Source of the DNA: Rugalucina vietnamica
Taxonomy: Eukaryota > Mollusca > Bivalvia > Lucinida > Lucinidae
Direction of reading: 5' to 3'
DNA: 64,000 nt
Assembly: GCA_964017185.1 (NCBI GenBank)
Contig: OZ024882.1
Coordinates: 42,329,431 to 42,393,430 of the forward strand
The translations under genes and the position numbers were made by a program. The notes beneath the pieces are model-generated. The model saw only the letters and a list, made by a program, of their open reading frames with translations. It made no database searches and was not told where the DNA came from. Positions 36,947 to 48,584 of the stretch are shown piece by piece. Positions within the stretch are counted from its first letter, which is position 1. The number at the start of each line of letters is the position of its first letter.

Positions 36947-37815
36947 GAAAACATGCCCATGTAATATATAGATTTTTCTCAAGTTGTAAAAATTGAAAAT
37001 TTTCTGGAGAAAATGTTTGATATTTTTCTTATTTTTGCCCAAAACATAGATTGTGGGTACACGTTAGAAACGCCTCGGCGAGGCGGTTCTAACGAGTACC
37101 CACAATCTATGTTTTGGAGCAAAAATAAGAAAAATGGCTATACCCCTGCATACCCCAGTTTTGCTATATGAACCTCAACGCGACAAAATGTACCTTCGGA
37201 CATTCTGACATTACATTCTGAAAGCAGCAAAAAGCAGGAAAATGATGTAATATACGTTTTAGTAATAACACTGTCTTTGAACACTGGGCTACCAAATGAA
37301 AGAGTTTTAAAACATATTATTTTTCAATATTTGGAGTTATCTGCCTTTGTTTTAGCCTATATTACACATATTTTTCTTATATCTATCGTTAAACGGTAAC
37401 CATAGCAACCACATCATCATAAAAACACACAAAATAATTGACAGATTGCCTGTAAGGATGGTATGCTTCCATCTTAACAATAGGTTCTGACCAGTTTTTA
37501 AACAGTTTTAAATAAATGCATCAATTTGTTTTAGTTCTACTAATATGAGAAATGCATTACACAACTTTGACGTCATTTTTCAGGATAATGACGTTTGTAG
37601 GGTTCATATAGTAAATTGGTCATAACTTACAAAATAACTGATATAATCTGGTCAAATAAAGACTAATACACTCTAGAAATATCATACATTCAAAGTAACT
37701 TTGTTTTTCTTATACTCAAAAAATTGTCTGAAGGTACATTTTCTCACGTTGTGGCCCATATAAAAGTAGGGTTTAAGAGGGTATATATTACACGGATATG
37801 TTTTCCTGATGACAT
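36947..37815. mobile_element. B-family palindromic MITE interrupted by a TG/CA MITE
   Basis: The left part 36947-37168 has a near-perfect palindrome: AAAACATAGATTGTGGGTAC, then CGCCTCGGCGAGGCGGTTCT, then AGTACCCACAATCTATGTTT. The right part resumes at 37759 (TATAAAAGTAGGGTTTAAGA) and ends ACACGGATATGTTTTCCTGA TG. The gap is the 590-bp element below. Confidence 0.78.
37169..37758. mobile_element. 590-bp MITE with TG...CA ends, copy 2, TA target
   Basis: Starts TGAACCTCAACGCGACAAAA, ends (inverted) TGGGCCACAACGTGAGAAAA. Flanked by TA (37167-37168, 37759-37760). Removing the element and one TA restores GCTATATAAAAG, which matches the intact B element at about 20810 read on the other strand. This indicates Tc1/mariner-style insertion. 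Copy 1 is at 15495-16087. Confidence 0.82.
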
Positions 37816-39855
37816 GTACTTCACTGCATTCCATAATTAAGATATTTTTAGATTGTGCAATTTTGCTTTCTCATGGAAGTGTGAACGTTTATTGTGTATA
37901 TGTTATTTTGGGTTAGTTCAAACTGTTAAAATGTAAATGTCTTTTATTTGTTCTGAAAGCGGGAGTGTTTATTTTTTATTTGTCTGAAGGAGTACATTTG
38001 ATATTGTTAGATGATCTAGGCTGTGACAATTTTGGCTTTAGATATGCTTGTATATATCTCATGTTGCCACATCCAGGACTAAGAGAAATAAAGTTGTGTG
38101 ATCATATATATCTTGTAACAAATGTTCAGAACACACAAAGAACCATAGTTTAAGTAGTTTACACACATATCACTTAGGAAAGGTACAAATAACTGTATAA
38201 TGAATTACCAACTCAGATAAACCAAAAGTTAAGTTTTGATGTGGAATTACTCTAACGTTAGGAAATGTACATGTGTGTCTCAAACATTTATCTGTATGCT
38301 CTGTGTTTAAAATACATGTATTTGTATAATTTTATGTAATACTATGTGACATTTGTCTCAAAATTTCTTTAATTTTTGTCTGAAGGACAAAAGTGGACAA
38401 TTATTCTTATATTATACACTTTTTTCTTGTTTTTCTGAAGCTTCGAATAAAAATTTTGATATTTCACAAAAGGGAATAAATATTTAACACATGGGTGGAT
38501 CAAATGGTACTACCTTCACTGTTGTCCGAGTACGAGGGGCGATCGAAAAGTATGTATAAAAATGCTGTATGTATAAAAATAAGTTTGCGTCAATCGATTC
38601 ATATGAAATTTAGTACGAATACTAATTGATCCTTTTGTAATTAAATGCCATTGTCATTTTAAAACAATGACGTCATACGTTCATGCACGAGACAGCGTAA
38701 TGACGTCACTTCACGTGACCCGTCGCACCTATACCCCTGGGTTGACTTCGTTAGTTTATTGGGTGGTTTTGGAAAGTTAGTCGACATTTTAATGAAACAT
38801 AATTTTCTAACATTAATTGACCATTTTTCGAAAACATACGGCATTCTGATGCTTTATCTACTAATAGCGTGAAATTGAATTCAACAGGTTAGTGTAAAAT
38901 ATGCAAGAACGTCGATTTCATTTTGTAAACTTAGTCAATACCTTGTTTTCTGGCCGATGTTTAACGAAATGATAAAACGACTGGCATAAACTATAGCTAG
39001 TAGAGACAATGTCAAGAAAAGGTGTGTTTCGAGCCTGCAGTAAATATATACTTTTAAAAAATGACTTCCCGAAAATGCAACATTTTCGAAAATCTTAACA
39101 GTTTTGTCTATTTGACAGACTCACAGAGTCGGTATTTGCAAGACTCTAGAGACAAATCCATTCAATAAACATCCTCGTAACTTAACAAACATAAGCCGTG
39201 TACGTTGTAGTTAATAAGTATGAAATAAAATATGGGCATACGCAATCAAAACGAGTGTTTCAATATTTTGAACTAAGAAGAAAACATCGACGTTACGTTA
39301 CGTTTCCATAATGACAGCTGCAACGTACGTGTGCGTATCATGCATGCTGTATTGCAGTGGAATAACTGTATATATATTGCTGCATTATTTGACGAAATTT
39401 CATCTGAAATAACAAAAGCGAAAGAAATGACATCATTTTTATACGTACTTTCCGATCACCCCACGTAATTTGTATACCATCACATGCAAAAGCTTGCTGT
39501 CTTTCGAGTATATGGACATCATATCTCCGATGACAGCAAATTACTAGTATCAGCAAAATAAAAAAAAAATACAACAAAAAAGGCAGTGATTTGCATGTGA
39601 TGGTATAATGACTCTGACGTCAGCACAGGAAGCAGCAGTTGATTTACACCCATGTCTAACTTCAATTTTATATAAGTAACAATAAATTTTGATTCATGCA
39701 TTCGTGTCAGCCTTTGGATTGTATTTTTAACAGAACAAATACATGTAAAGTGTAAAAGATTATAGAGTTACGATGGTAATTACAAGTCCACCAGGTTAAG
39801 TCTGGTTACCATGGCAACTCCCTACAGTAGAGATATAATGATATCATCAGGATAA
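37816..39855. other. no gene recognised
   Basis: AT-rich sequence without family motifs. AATAAA signals occur near 38447 and 38475, but nothing ties them to a transcript. Mirror-image open frames near 39338-39701 have no domain. Confidence 0.3.
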
Positions 39856-39859
39856 CATT

Positions 39860-39995
39860 GCCATGTAAATATATGCCCCTTTATACCCCACTTTTACATA
39901 GCAGAACTGGGGTATGCTTGGGTATACATGTACTTATTTTTCTTAATTTTGCTCGAAGACATAGATTGTAGGTACACGTTAGAACCACCACTACG
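39860..39995. mobile_element. B-family palindromic MITE, half copy
   Basis: TGCCCCTTTATACCCCACTT, AACTGGGGTATGCTTGGGTA and ACATAGATTGTAGGTACACG; breaks off after TTAGAACCACC. Confidence 0.6.
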
Positions 39996-40584
39996 GCTTA
40001 GGAAAATTCTGTGTATTACAAGGGCGTGTTTTCGTAATGTGCTAATCTGAATTGTTATGTTAGACTTTCATGCGCTACATGTATGAGACGAACGTCAGAT
40101 ATAATACAGACCGTATTCGTTCTAATAAGTGAACAGCAACCTTACCTTTTCAAAATAAGTTAAGGCAACAAAATATCTTCTGCTCAGCGCACACTACGAA
40201 CGAAAACAGAACATAAATTGGTGAAAACAAAACATGTCAAAAGTTTGTTTGAGTGTCTCCATTCTTGTAAAATAGTGTTTGATCATTTAAGGTTATGTTT
40301 TTAATCCAGCTGTTACGGTGTATTTGATGCGTAAATTTGATGTAAAATACCAATATGCAAATTTTGTTTGCTTATGCACCAAGGTGTGCGCTTATTGGAG
40401 CATGTGTGCTAATTAGAACAAATATGGTATGTGATTTGTTATCATATTATCATAATACCAATTATTTTTTAATAAAATGTTATGAAAAAATAGCTTCACT
40501 TCATTGTGTTTCCAAACTGCTCATTGTTATCTTGTCCATGCAATGTATGCATGTAAAACGATCAATATTGTAAATCTGGGATGC

Positions 40585-40822
40585 GGCGGCCCCCGTGGCC
40601 GAGTGGTTAAGGTCGCTGTACTTCAGTGCTCTCGATCATCTCACCGATGTGGGTTCGCGCCTCGCACGGGGCACGAATTCATATGTGAGACAAGCCATGT
40701 TCTGCTTGCGGGTGTGTCAGGTGGTTTTTCCCCGGGTACTCCGGTTTTCGCCCCACCTAACGATTGATTCGTCTCGATATGAGTGAAAAAGCTTGAAAGG
40801 GACGTAAAACTGAATAAAAAAA
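40585..40822 (+). repeat. tRNA-derived SINE, type A, with 13-bp TSD
   Basis: Full-length: CCCCCGTGGCCGAGTGGTTA AGG (A box), GGGTTCGCGCCTCGC (B-box region), the CTTGCGGGTGTGTCAGGTGG block and a TAAAACTGAATAAAAA end. Flanked by AAATCTGGGATGC at 40572-40584 and 40823-40835. Confidence 0.92.
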
Positions 40823-40929
40823 AAATCTGGGATGCACAGGGGTGGACATTGTTTCTTATTTTTCCTCAAAACAAAGATTTTGGTACATGTATATCCACAA
40901 GCGCTCGACGACTGGATCGTTTATTTTGC

Positions 40930-41172
40930 ATTTTCACCCATTTGGAGACCCTAACGATATGAACATGCAATACGTTTACTATTTAAAACCTTTTTTATCA
41001 ACCCTCCATCAACCCTCGACTATGGACTACTATAAAGACAACCTAGTATGGGCTACAGTATAGACTATATAGTAGCCCATAGACGAGGGTTGATAGAGCA
41101 TTGATAGAAAAGGTTTTAAAGGTAAAGTAATTGCATTAAAATATTGTTAGGGTCTCCAAACGGGTGAAAATA
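40930..41172. mobile_element. foldback element, ~100-bp arms
   Basis: Left TTTTCACCCATTTGGAGACC CTAACGATATG, TTTAAAACCTTTTTTATCAA and CATCAACCCTCG return inverted as CGAGGGTTGATAGAGCATTG, AAAAGGTTTTAAAGG and GTTAGGGTCTCCAAACGGGT GAAAA. Confidence 0.75.
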
Positions 41173-41176
41173 CAAA

Positions 41177-44100
41177 CAAGAGGACTAATGGTCCTGTAAA
41201 CACTCACCTGAGATCTGCTGCATATACCAATAAACATGTTTGAATATTTTGGTATTTACCTCAGTGCAGGGGTAGATGAAGCCCATGGGCCATTTCCTTT
41301 TTTCAGAATAATCAATATTCTGCCCATTTGCCAATTTCCTGCTGGATTTCCCCTTTTAATGATATTTTAACAGTTTTCCCCATTCAAATGCATAGACAAC
41401 ACATGTTGACCTTGCCATAAACTGGGTCAAGGTCATCACATGGCCATGACTTATATACACATTGTAGTACTTTAGCAATCGATGCTTCACGCCAAGTTTC
41501 ATTAAAAACAGTCCATTGATTTCAGAGATTTTTGAAGGGTTTTTACCATATATGGGTATGGCGGTCATCTTGGTCATGTGATCTAGATTATTAATGTATA
41601 CATTGGTTCCCCCATCCTATAGATGCCTCACATAAAATTCGGCTTTAATTGGCCAAGTGGTGTCAGAGGAGAAATGTTTGAATATTATGGTAATATACAT
41701 GTTTATTGCCCCGGGGTGGGGGCATATGAGCCCTTGGGTCCATTTTTTCCAGAATGATTAATATTCAGTCCATCTGCCCATTTTATGCAAGATTTTCACC
41801 TCTGTCAAATGATTTTTTAAAAAGTATTCCCAATTCAAATGCATTGGCGACCTATGTTGACCTTGTCATAAAATTGGTCAAGGTCACCATGGTGCCATGA
41901 TGTATATACACATTGTAGTGCTTTAGCCATCTATGCTTCATGCCAAGTGTCTTTGAAATCAGTCCACCGGTTCCGGAGGAGAAAATTTTTGAAGGGTTTT
42001 TACCATATATGGGCATGGCGGCCATCTTGGTCATGTGACCTACATTATTTATATATACATCGATTCCCTCATTCTATAGATGCTTTACATATTTGTGAAC
42101 ATTTGATTGGCCAAGCGGTTTCAGAGGAGATGTTTGAATATTATGGCAATAAACATGTATAATGCCTCGGTGTGGGGGCAGATGAGCCCCTTGGGTCCAT
42201 TTATTTTTCAGAATCATTAATACACAACCCTACTCACCATTTCCTGCAAGACATACACTTTAAATGACATTTTAAAAGTTTTCCTCATTCAAATGCATTG
42301 GTGACCTATGTTGTCATTGCCGTAAAATAGGTCAAGGTCATCACAGGGTCATCATTTATATACACACTATAGTACTAGTAATATTCAGGCCGTTAAAATC
42401 GGTTCACCGGTTCTAAAGAATAAGACTTTTGAAGAGTTTTAACATATATGGACATGGCGGCCAGTTTGGGCATGTGACCTGAATTATTTATATACACATT
42501 GGTTCCCCACTTCCTATAGTTGCTTCATGTAACATTTGGTTTTCATTGGCTAAGTTGTTTTAGAGAAGAAGATGTTTGAATATTATGGAGATATACATGT
42601 GTAATATCCCGGGGTTGGGGCAGATGAGCCCCATGTGTCCAAATTTTTTTCGGAATCATTAATATTCAGTCCTACTGCCCATTTTCTGCAAGACATTTCC
42701 CCATTCAAATGCATTGGGGACCTATGTTGACCTTGCCGTAAAATAGGTCAAGGTCAACACAGGGTCATGATTTATATACACATCTTAGTACTTGAGTCAT
42801 CCATATTTCATGCAAAGTGTCGTTGAAATCGGTTCACCGGTTCTGGAGAAGAAGATTTTTGAAGAGTTTTAACATATATGGACATGGCGGCCAGTTTGGG
42901 CATGTGACCTGAATTATTTATATACACATTGGTTCCCCACTTCCTATAGTTGCTTCATGTAACATTTGGCTTTCATTGGCCAAGTTGTTTTAGAGAAGAA
43001 GATGTTTCAATATTATGGAGATATACATGTGTAATATCCCGGGGTGGGGCAGATGAGCCCCATGTGTCCAAATTTGTTTTCAGAATCATTAATATTCAGT
43101 CCTCCTGCCCATTTTCTGCAAGACTTTTCCCCATTCAAATGCATTGGGGACCTATGTTGACCTTGTCGTAAAATAGGTCAAGGTCAACACAGGGTCATGA
43201 TTTATATACTCATGCATAGTTTCGTTGAAATCGGTTCACCGGTTCTGGAGAAGAAGATTTTTGAACAGTTTTAACATATATGGGCATGGCGGCCAGCTTG
43301 GGCATGTGACCTGAATTATTTATATACACATTGGTTCTATAGTTGCTTCATATAGCATTTGGCTTTGATTGGCCAAGTGGTTTTAGAGAAAAAGATGTTT
43401 GAATATTATGGAGATATACATGTGTTATGCCCCGGGGTGGGGGCAGATGAGCCCATTGTGTCCATTTTTTTCAGAATCATTAATATTCAGTCCTACTGCC
43501 CATTTTCTGCAAGACTTTCACTTTAAATGACATTTTAAAAGTTTTCCCTATTCAAATGCATTGGGGACCTATGTTGTCCTTGCCGTAAAATAGGTAACAT
43601 GTTCCCCAGAAGGGTTTTAACCATATACGGGCACGGAGGCCATCTTGGTCATGTGGCCTGGATTATTTATATACACTTTGGTTCCCACTCTCTATAGATT
43701 CTTCATATAAAATTTGGCTTTGACTAGCTAAGTGGTTTTAGAGAAGAAGATCTTTGAAAAGTGTGTATGGACGACAGACCGGTCAAGGTCAAGAGATGAC
43801 CTTGACTTAAATTAATCATAAACCTGCATGTAATCCATTAGTTGTTTGCAAATACCACTTTTCAGGTCTCAGGCTGCAATAGTTTTCAAAAAATCCATAG
43901 TTTTCACTTTTTCCCATATAAAAGCCAATGTTTCCAAAATTGACCTTGTCGTAAAATAGGTCAAGGTCATTGCAGGGTCATGATTTATATAGATATTGTA
44001 GTACTTAAGACATAGATGCTTCATGCCAAGTTTCATTGAAATCGGTTCACCGGTTCTGGAGAAGAAGATTTTTGAATGTTTTTACCATATATGGGTGTGG

Positions 44101-44299
44101 CGGCCATCTTGGTCATGTGACCTGGATTAATTATATATACATTGGTTTTCCCTTTCTATAGATGCTTCGTATAAAATTTGGCTTTGATTGGCCAAGCGGT
44201 TTCAGAGCAGAAGATCTTTGAAATAGTGGACGGACGGATGCCGGATCATGGCCATTCTATAAGCTCACCTTGTGAGCCTAACGGCTCGGGTGAGCTAAG
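41177..44299 (-). mobile_element. tandem-unit element, copy 3 (minus, expanded to about 3.1 kb)
   Basis: Same termini as the 1.5-kb copies (AGAGGACTAATGGTCCTGTA at the left; TAACGGCTCGGGTGAGCTAA at the right) but about six or seven units, so the internal repeat number varies between copies. Two adjacent units (about 42400-42650 and 42820-43075) are much more alike than the rest. A deletion-bearing unit lies near 43600-43800. Confidence 0.75.
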
Positions 44300-45528
44300 A
44301 AAAAGTCCAGTCGTTGAGCGCTTATGGTATATCACATGTGAATATCAAAAGTTGGTTCTGATGTGTACTAACAAAGATGTTTTGAGGAAAAAAATCAACT
44401 GAAAATTTTTAATTTGTGACAACTTCAGACAAATCCGCCTGTGTATTGCATTTACATGTTTGTTTTTCTAATGAGATGCCAGGTAAAACATCTACTAAAG
44501 TACCATATTCATTTCTATCTTACAAACTATACGTGTTAAGCTTTTGTTTCTCAAAATAACTACATGTAAGAAATAGTATCAACACATATTTCTAATATAC
44601 ACAATTTCTAATATACACACATCTGAGACATTGTAAAATATCAAAATAAAATTCTATCAACAAAATACAAGTGACAATTATGTACAATCTGGCTTATAGC
44701 TGATCTAATTTATGATTTGAGTTTTGCCTATGCTGATAATGGCAAACTACCCACATCAGTACTTGATTTCGTGAGCCAGAACTATTTCATAATACAGGTA
44801 ACTTCATAAAGAAATATAAAAACAGGCAGCACAATGTTTGAATGCAGATCTTGTGTGGTAAAATGGATGTTTTACAATCCGCAAGGTTCATACAGTCTTG
44901 AAAAGACCGTGAATTTTGAAGGTTGTCTTTAAAAGGCCTAAAATTGCATGGAAGGTCCTGAAAAGCCCTTAAATTTCATCTGAGAGGCATTGAAACAAAT
45001 ACATTTGGGCCTTAACTCTAATTCTCTGCTGATTTGGTCTGTGTTCTCTCCAAAATAATGAAAATCGGTAGCCATTCTCCGATTCCTTTTTTTTTGACAA
45101 AGTATTCTATGCTATTCTGTTTCTGTTAAATAGTAATACCTACACATTAGTCATGCTAGTAGTCATTTTTTGCAACATCTACCATAAAACGTCACCATTG
45201 TGCCTATTTTGCGTAGGAAAATTGAAAATATGTGTCCTTAAATTGGCTTGAAAAAGCCATAAAAAGGCCTTAAATTTGTGTTTGGAAAGTATGTATGAAC
45301 CATGATATTCCGGAGCATTTTACAACACTATCAGACTTTTATCAACGATAATCATGATAATGTAATAATGGTTATTTACATGTAGCTGTTCCCTTATATT
45401 CAACCAGATTATACGCTAGTAATGTTAATGTCTTATGTATTTTGTCAAACCGTTAAGCTTTAATAATGACCTTTTTCAATTTAAGTTTTTAGTGTAGGTT
45501 CAAAATATTCTGGAAAATGTTTTAGTAC
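44300..45528. other. no gene recognised
   Basis: AT-rich sequence. 44880-45290 repeats AAAAGGCCTTAAATTT-like motifs (e.g. AAAAGGCCTAAAATTG, AAAAGCCCTTAAATTT, AAAAGGCCTTAAATTT), an old low-order repeat. Confidence 0.35.
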
Positions 45529-45535
45529 AGGTTGA

Positions 45536-46080
45536 CAGGAGCCTATAATCTCTCCCGGAGCTAGTAGCTTTCTCTATAGTATTGCGAAAGCTTAGTGTGA
45601 TGGCAAACTCTCCAGCATTGGATTTCTAGAGAAAAGATTATCAGGACTCTATCAGCATCACTTGTTTTATTAGCCATTTTCAAGTTCATGACATGAATAG
45701 TGTAAAAATATTTTAATGGTTAATCCACAGCTGGGACACTTTATTGGCCACAGTCTGGCAAAACAAATTTGATGTGTTTAACAGTTAGAACTGTCAAGAA
45801 CAGAAAAGCACCAAAATGCACTATTTACATCACCTTTCACATGAAGTGGATTAAAATTGTGGAATACACAAGTACTCAACCATAATTATCTGAATACACT
45901 TTGAATTAAATGCTGAAAAATTCCCAGGACAAGGCTTTCTTTTGAAATGGGCCTGTTAAAAACTAACAAACTGACAGCTACATAGCAATCTCTGCTGGAA
46001 ACAACAGCCAATAGACCTCTGTCTTCCTAAGGGTAACACTTACACCAGGTGATAGCTCCGGGAGAGATTATAGGCTCCTG
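45536..46080. mobile_element. 545-bp non-autonomous DNA transposon with perfect 28-bp TIRs
   Basis: Starts CAGGAGCCTATAATCTCTCC CGGAGCTA and ends with its exact reverse complement. Flanked by the 7-bp direct repeat AGGTTGA (45529-45535, 46081-46087). The interior has no ORF above 60 codons and no transposase motif. A 7-8-bp duplication would suit P- or hAT-type transposases; which one is not decidable here. Perfect TIRs argue for recent movement. Confidence 0.9.
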
Positions 46081-46214
46081 AGGTTGATTATTATTATGGT
46101 GTGCTATAATGACAATAAAATTAATCATTGTATACCGTAACTTTTGGAATTTCATACAACACAATTCCGTAACATGGGTTTTCAACACAATTTACCATTT
46201 ACCATAACCTGTGA

Positions 46215-46345
46215 ACAGTAATGAATACCCCCCTTGAACCCCACTGTTATATAGCAAATCTGGGGTATGCAGGGGGATACCTATTTATTTACTTTTTTGT
46301 TCCAAAACAGATTGTGGGTACTCGTAAGAACCGCCTACTACTAGT
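46215..46345. mobile_element. B-family palindromic MITE, half copy
   Basis: AATACCCCCCTTGAACCCCA, CTGGGGTATGCAGGGGGATA and CAAAACAGATTGTGGGTACT. Confidence 0.6.
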
Positions 46346-46543
46346 ATGTTTTCATTAAAAATATAACGATATCATTTTTCCAGTGAAATTTTCAATTTTT
46401 ACAGATGAAAAAGTCTCCATATATTGCATGGGCTTCGTAATGTTTTACCTAAAATTTGCTCTTGTTTCTTTGCACTTCATGACTTCTCTCCACCCTTTTA
46501 GGAAAGTCGTATCTTACATTTATTACAATTTCATATTTTGAGT

Positions 46544-46544
<1 letters not shown>

Positions 46545-46591
<47 letters not shown>
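46545..46591 (+). repeat. (AAT)n microsatellite
   Basis: About 15 perfect AAT/ATA units directly before a truncated SINE. Confidence 0.95.
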
Positions 46592-46593
<2 letters not shown>

Positions 46594-46599
46594 GTTGTT

Positions 46600-46737
46600 C
46601 GATCATCTCGCTGTGTCTGGTGTGGGTTCGTGCCAGGTGGTTTTCTCGGGGTTCTCCCGTGTTTGCCCACCTACTTATTGGCCCGTCTCATATGAGCTGA
46701 AATAATATTGAAGGGGTTGTAAAACTGAATAAAAATG
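46600..46737 (+). repeat. tRNA-derived SINE, type A, 5'-truncated
   Basis: Starts inside the tRNA-like region (CGATCATCTCGCTGTGTCTG GTGTGGGTTCG) with an internal deletion. It keeps GTCTCATATGAGCTGAAATA and TAAAACTGAATAAAAA. Flanked by AAGTTGTT (46592-46599 and 46738-46745). Confidence 0.82.
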
Positions 46738-47064
46738 AAGTTGTTATGGCAAATCTAGGCATGGCATTTAATCTTTATGTCCTGAAATATCTGTAATCCA
46801 TCCTGATATTACTAAAGTTTGTCAACATGCATATACAAACTATTATACAAACTTGTGTTAAAACAAACTATGCAAAATGTCTGAAGTTTTAAGGGTCAAA
46901 AATTATACACACGTTTCATTCATAAACTAACAAGGAACTTGTCATTGATCAGGTATCAAGATGTATGATGGCGAAGTGTTTCTAAGATAATCTCTAAACA
47001 AACTAAGGAAGGAATGAGATAAAGGACTTCCACGTGTCTGTTACCGACACAGAACACAGGTAAT

Positions 47065-48459
47065 CTATGGCTTCCTCACATTCGTCGACGAAGTTTCTCC
47101 TAGTATGTTAAGGTTTGACTTATACGACAGTAACTCTCCTGTTTTGTAGTCCTGTAATAGATCCCAGAACATCTCTATCAAACAGTCAACACAATCATTT
47201 GTTGTATCAATATAGGTTGTGTGGTGACGCAGCACTATAGCCTTTATATGGTAGCTGGGTACAATATGGCCCTTCCTGAAAGGTATTTCATAATTTGGTA
47301 GCACATTTTATGTTTGTCTGACATATTTGTAATGAAAATATTTAGTTCAGACATACACCACGACTTCCGCAACCTATTATAATTATAAACATAACTCCCA
47401 TTACAAACATTACATCGTTTTGGAACAATGAAGTAACCGTGTTCCTCTTCAGCACCTGATGAAGATGGCATCAGAAATTCCAGTGCAGGTAGAAAGTCCA
47501 CATGTATTGGTAGTGACGAGACTGGCTCGTCAGGAGCTGATAGAGACTTTGTCCTGCTTCTCCACTGAAATATTAACGAACAGTATTTGAACCAGCTGAG
47601 CCCTGGTCGATATCTATCTCAGTGTTGACATGCAGGGTCCCAGTAGGCATATCAACTGTACACTTCTCACAGCCTTGCTCATGATGTTCTGACGACGGTC
47701 GTAACGAGATCTCATAATTCCCATATTCATCTTTCAAATTGAAATTCTTGCTATGGAAGGAAAGGCGTTACTTAATGAAGTTAAACAATAATTGATTTGA
47801 ATCAAAAAGAGACTATTGATCTTTTCCCCGTTTTTCAGAGATTCTGCATTGAATTCCTCTTCTCTGTTATAACATTGTCTCAATCGTTTTAATTCCACTG
47901 GTGGTTTTATAATTCCAATGCAACCCTGACAGTTACCTTGGGCCTTTAGATTTTCGCATTGATGAACTGAATTGCTTAGTCGCGCAAGGAAATCAAACTC
48001 GAGATAATTTTCACAATTTCTACGCCAATCAAACTCGAACTGATTTTCGAAACACATCTGCCTATCAAACTTCCATAACGATGTATTTTCCGCCATACTA
48101 CCCGCTGGCACGACCTCAACAATATCGAAGATTCCCCGCCTGTTTACTCTGGACCGTATTCTCTGTAACATTTCATGTACGGCAGATCGAATGTCTTGTA
48201 TCTCTGTGTTACATGTACTATAGTCGACTGATGCGTTTGCTATTATGTGATTGAAGAACTCTTCCAACTTGTCTCTCTGGTCAGGTGAAAGTGATGGATA
48301 GTTCTGGCGTTGGTCTCGAGTCTGTTCAGGTGGTTGACGTCTTGACCGTTTGTATTGGTTCTGTTCCGACTGGTCAGATTGGTTGAAGTCATGCGGTCGT
48401 TTTCTCTCTCCTTCTGCCATTCGCCCTGCAATAATTAATTGAAACTCATCTTGCTGCAT
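47065..48459 (-). pseudogene. Mab-21-like nucleotidyltransferase (cGAS-like receptor family candidate), frame-broken
   Basis: The minus strand reads as one Mab-21 domain protein in three or four frame segments. 48459-47734 has a low-complexity charged N-terminus, then the nucleotidyltransferase signature AGSMAENTSLW and EFDFLA. Another frame (about 47780-47600) continues with LKDEYGNYEISLRP. 47595-47244 carries SAPDEPVSSLPIHVDFLPAL (third acidic residue), a Cys pair (RCNVCN) and KSWCMSELN. 47304-47065 carries PSYHIKAIVLRHH, typical of the C-terminal helical part. Frame changes fall near 47780, 47590 and 47280. I find no good splice donors there, so a pseudogene (or assembly indels) is likelier than introns. 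cGAS-like activity is only inferred from the fold family, which is expanded in bivalves. Confidence 0.75.
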
Positions 48460-48465
48460 TTTTAT

Positions 48466-48475
48466 ATAAATGCAG
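48466..48475 (-). promoter_or_regulatory. TATA-like box of the Mab-21-like gene
   Basis: On the minus strand TTTATATAAA stands 7 nt before ATG 48459. If transcription began about 30 nt downstream, the first usable ATG would be at 48420 (MAEGERKRPHDF). This favours the shorter N-terminus. Confidence 0.35.
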
Positions 48476-48584
48476 ATTCAACATACATACATGAAGGCGC
48501 ATCTCAGTTGTAATTTGAAAATATGAATAAATGCCATGGACTATTGAGGATTTGACAAGTATATCATATTTTTGGAGCTGATAA

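Noticed and set aside
40504-40786. ORFs reading GGPRGRVVKVAVLQCSRSS and MAEWLRSLYFSALDHL
   Set aside because: They translate the tRNA-like head of a type A SINE.
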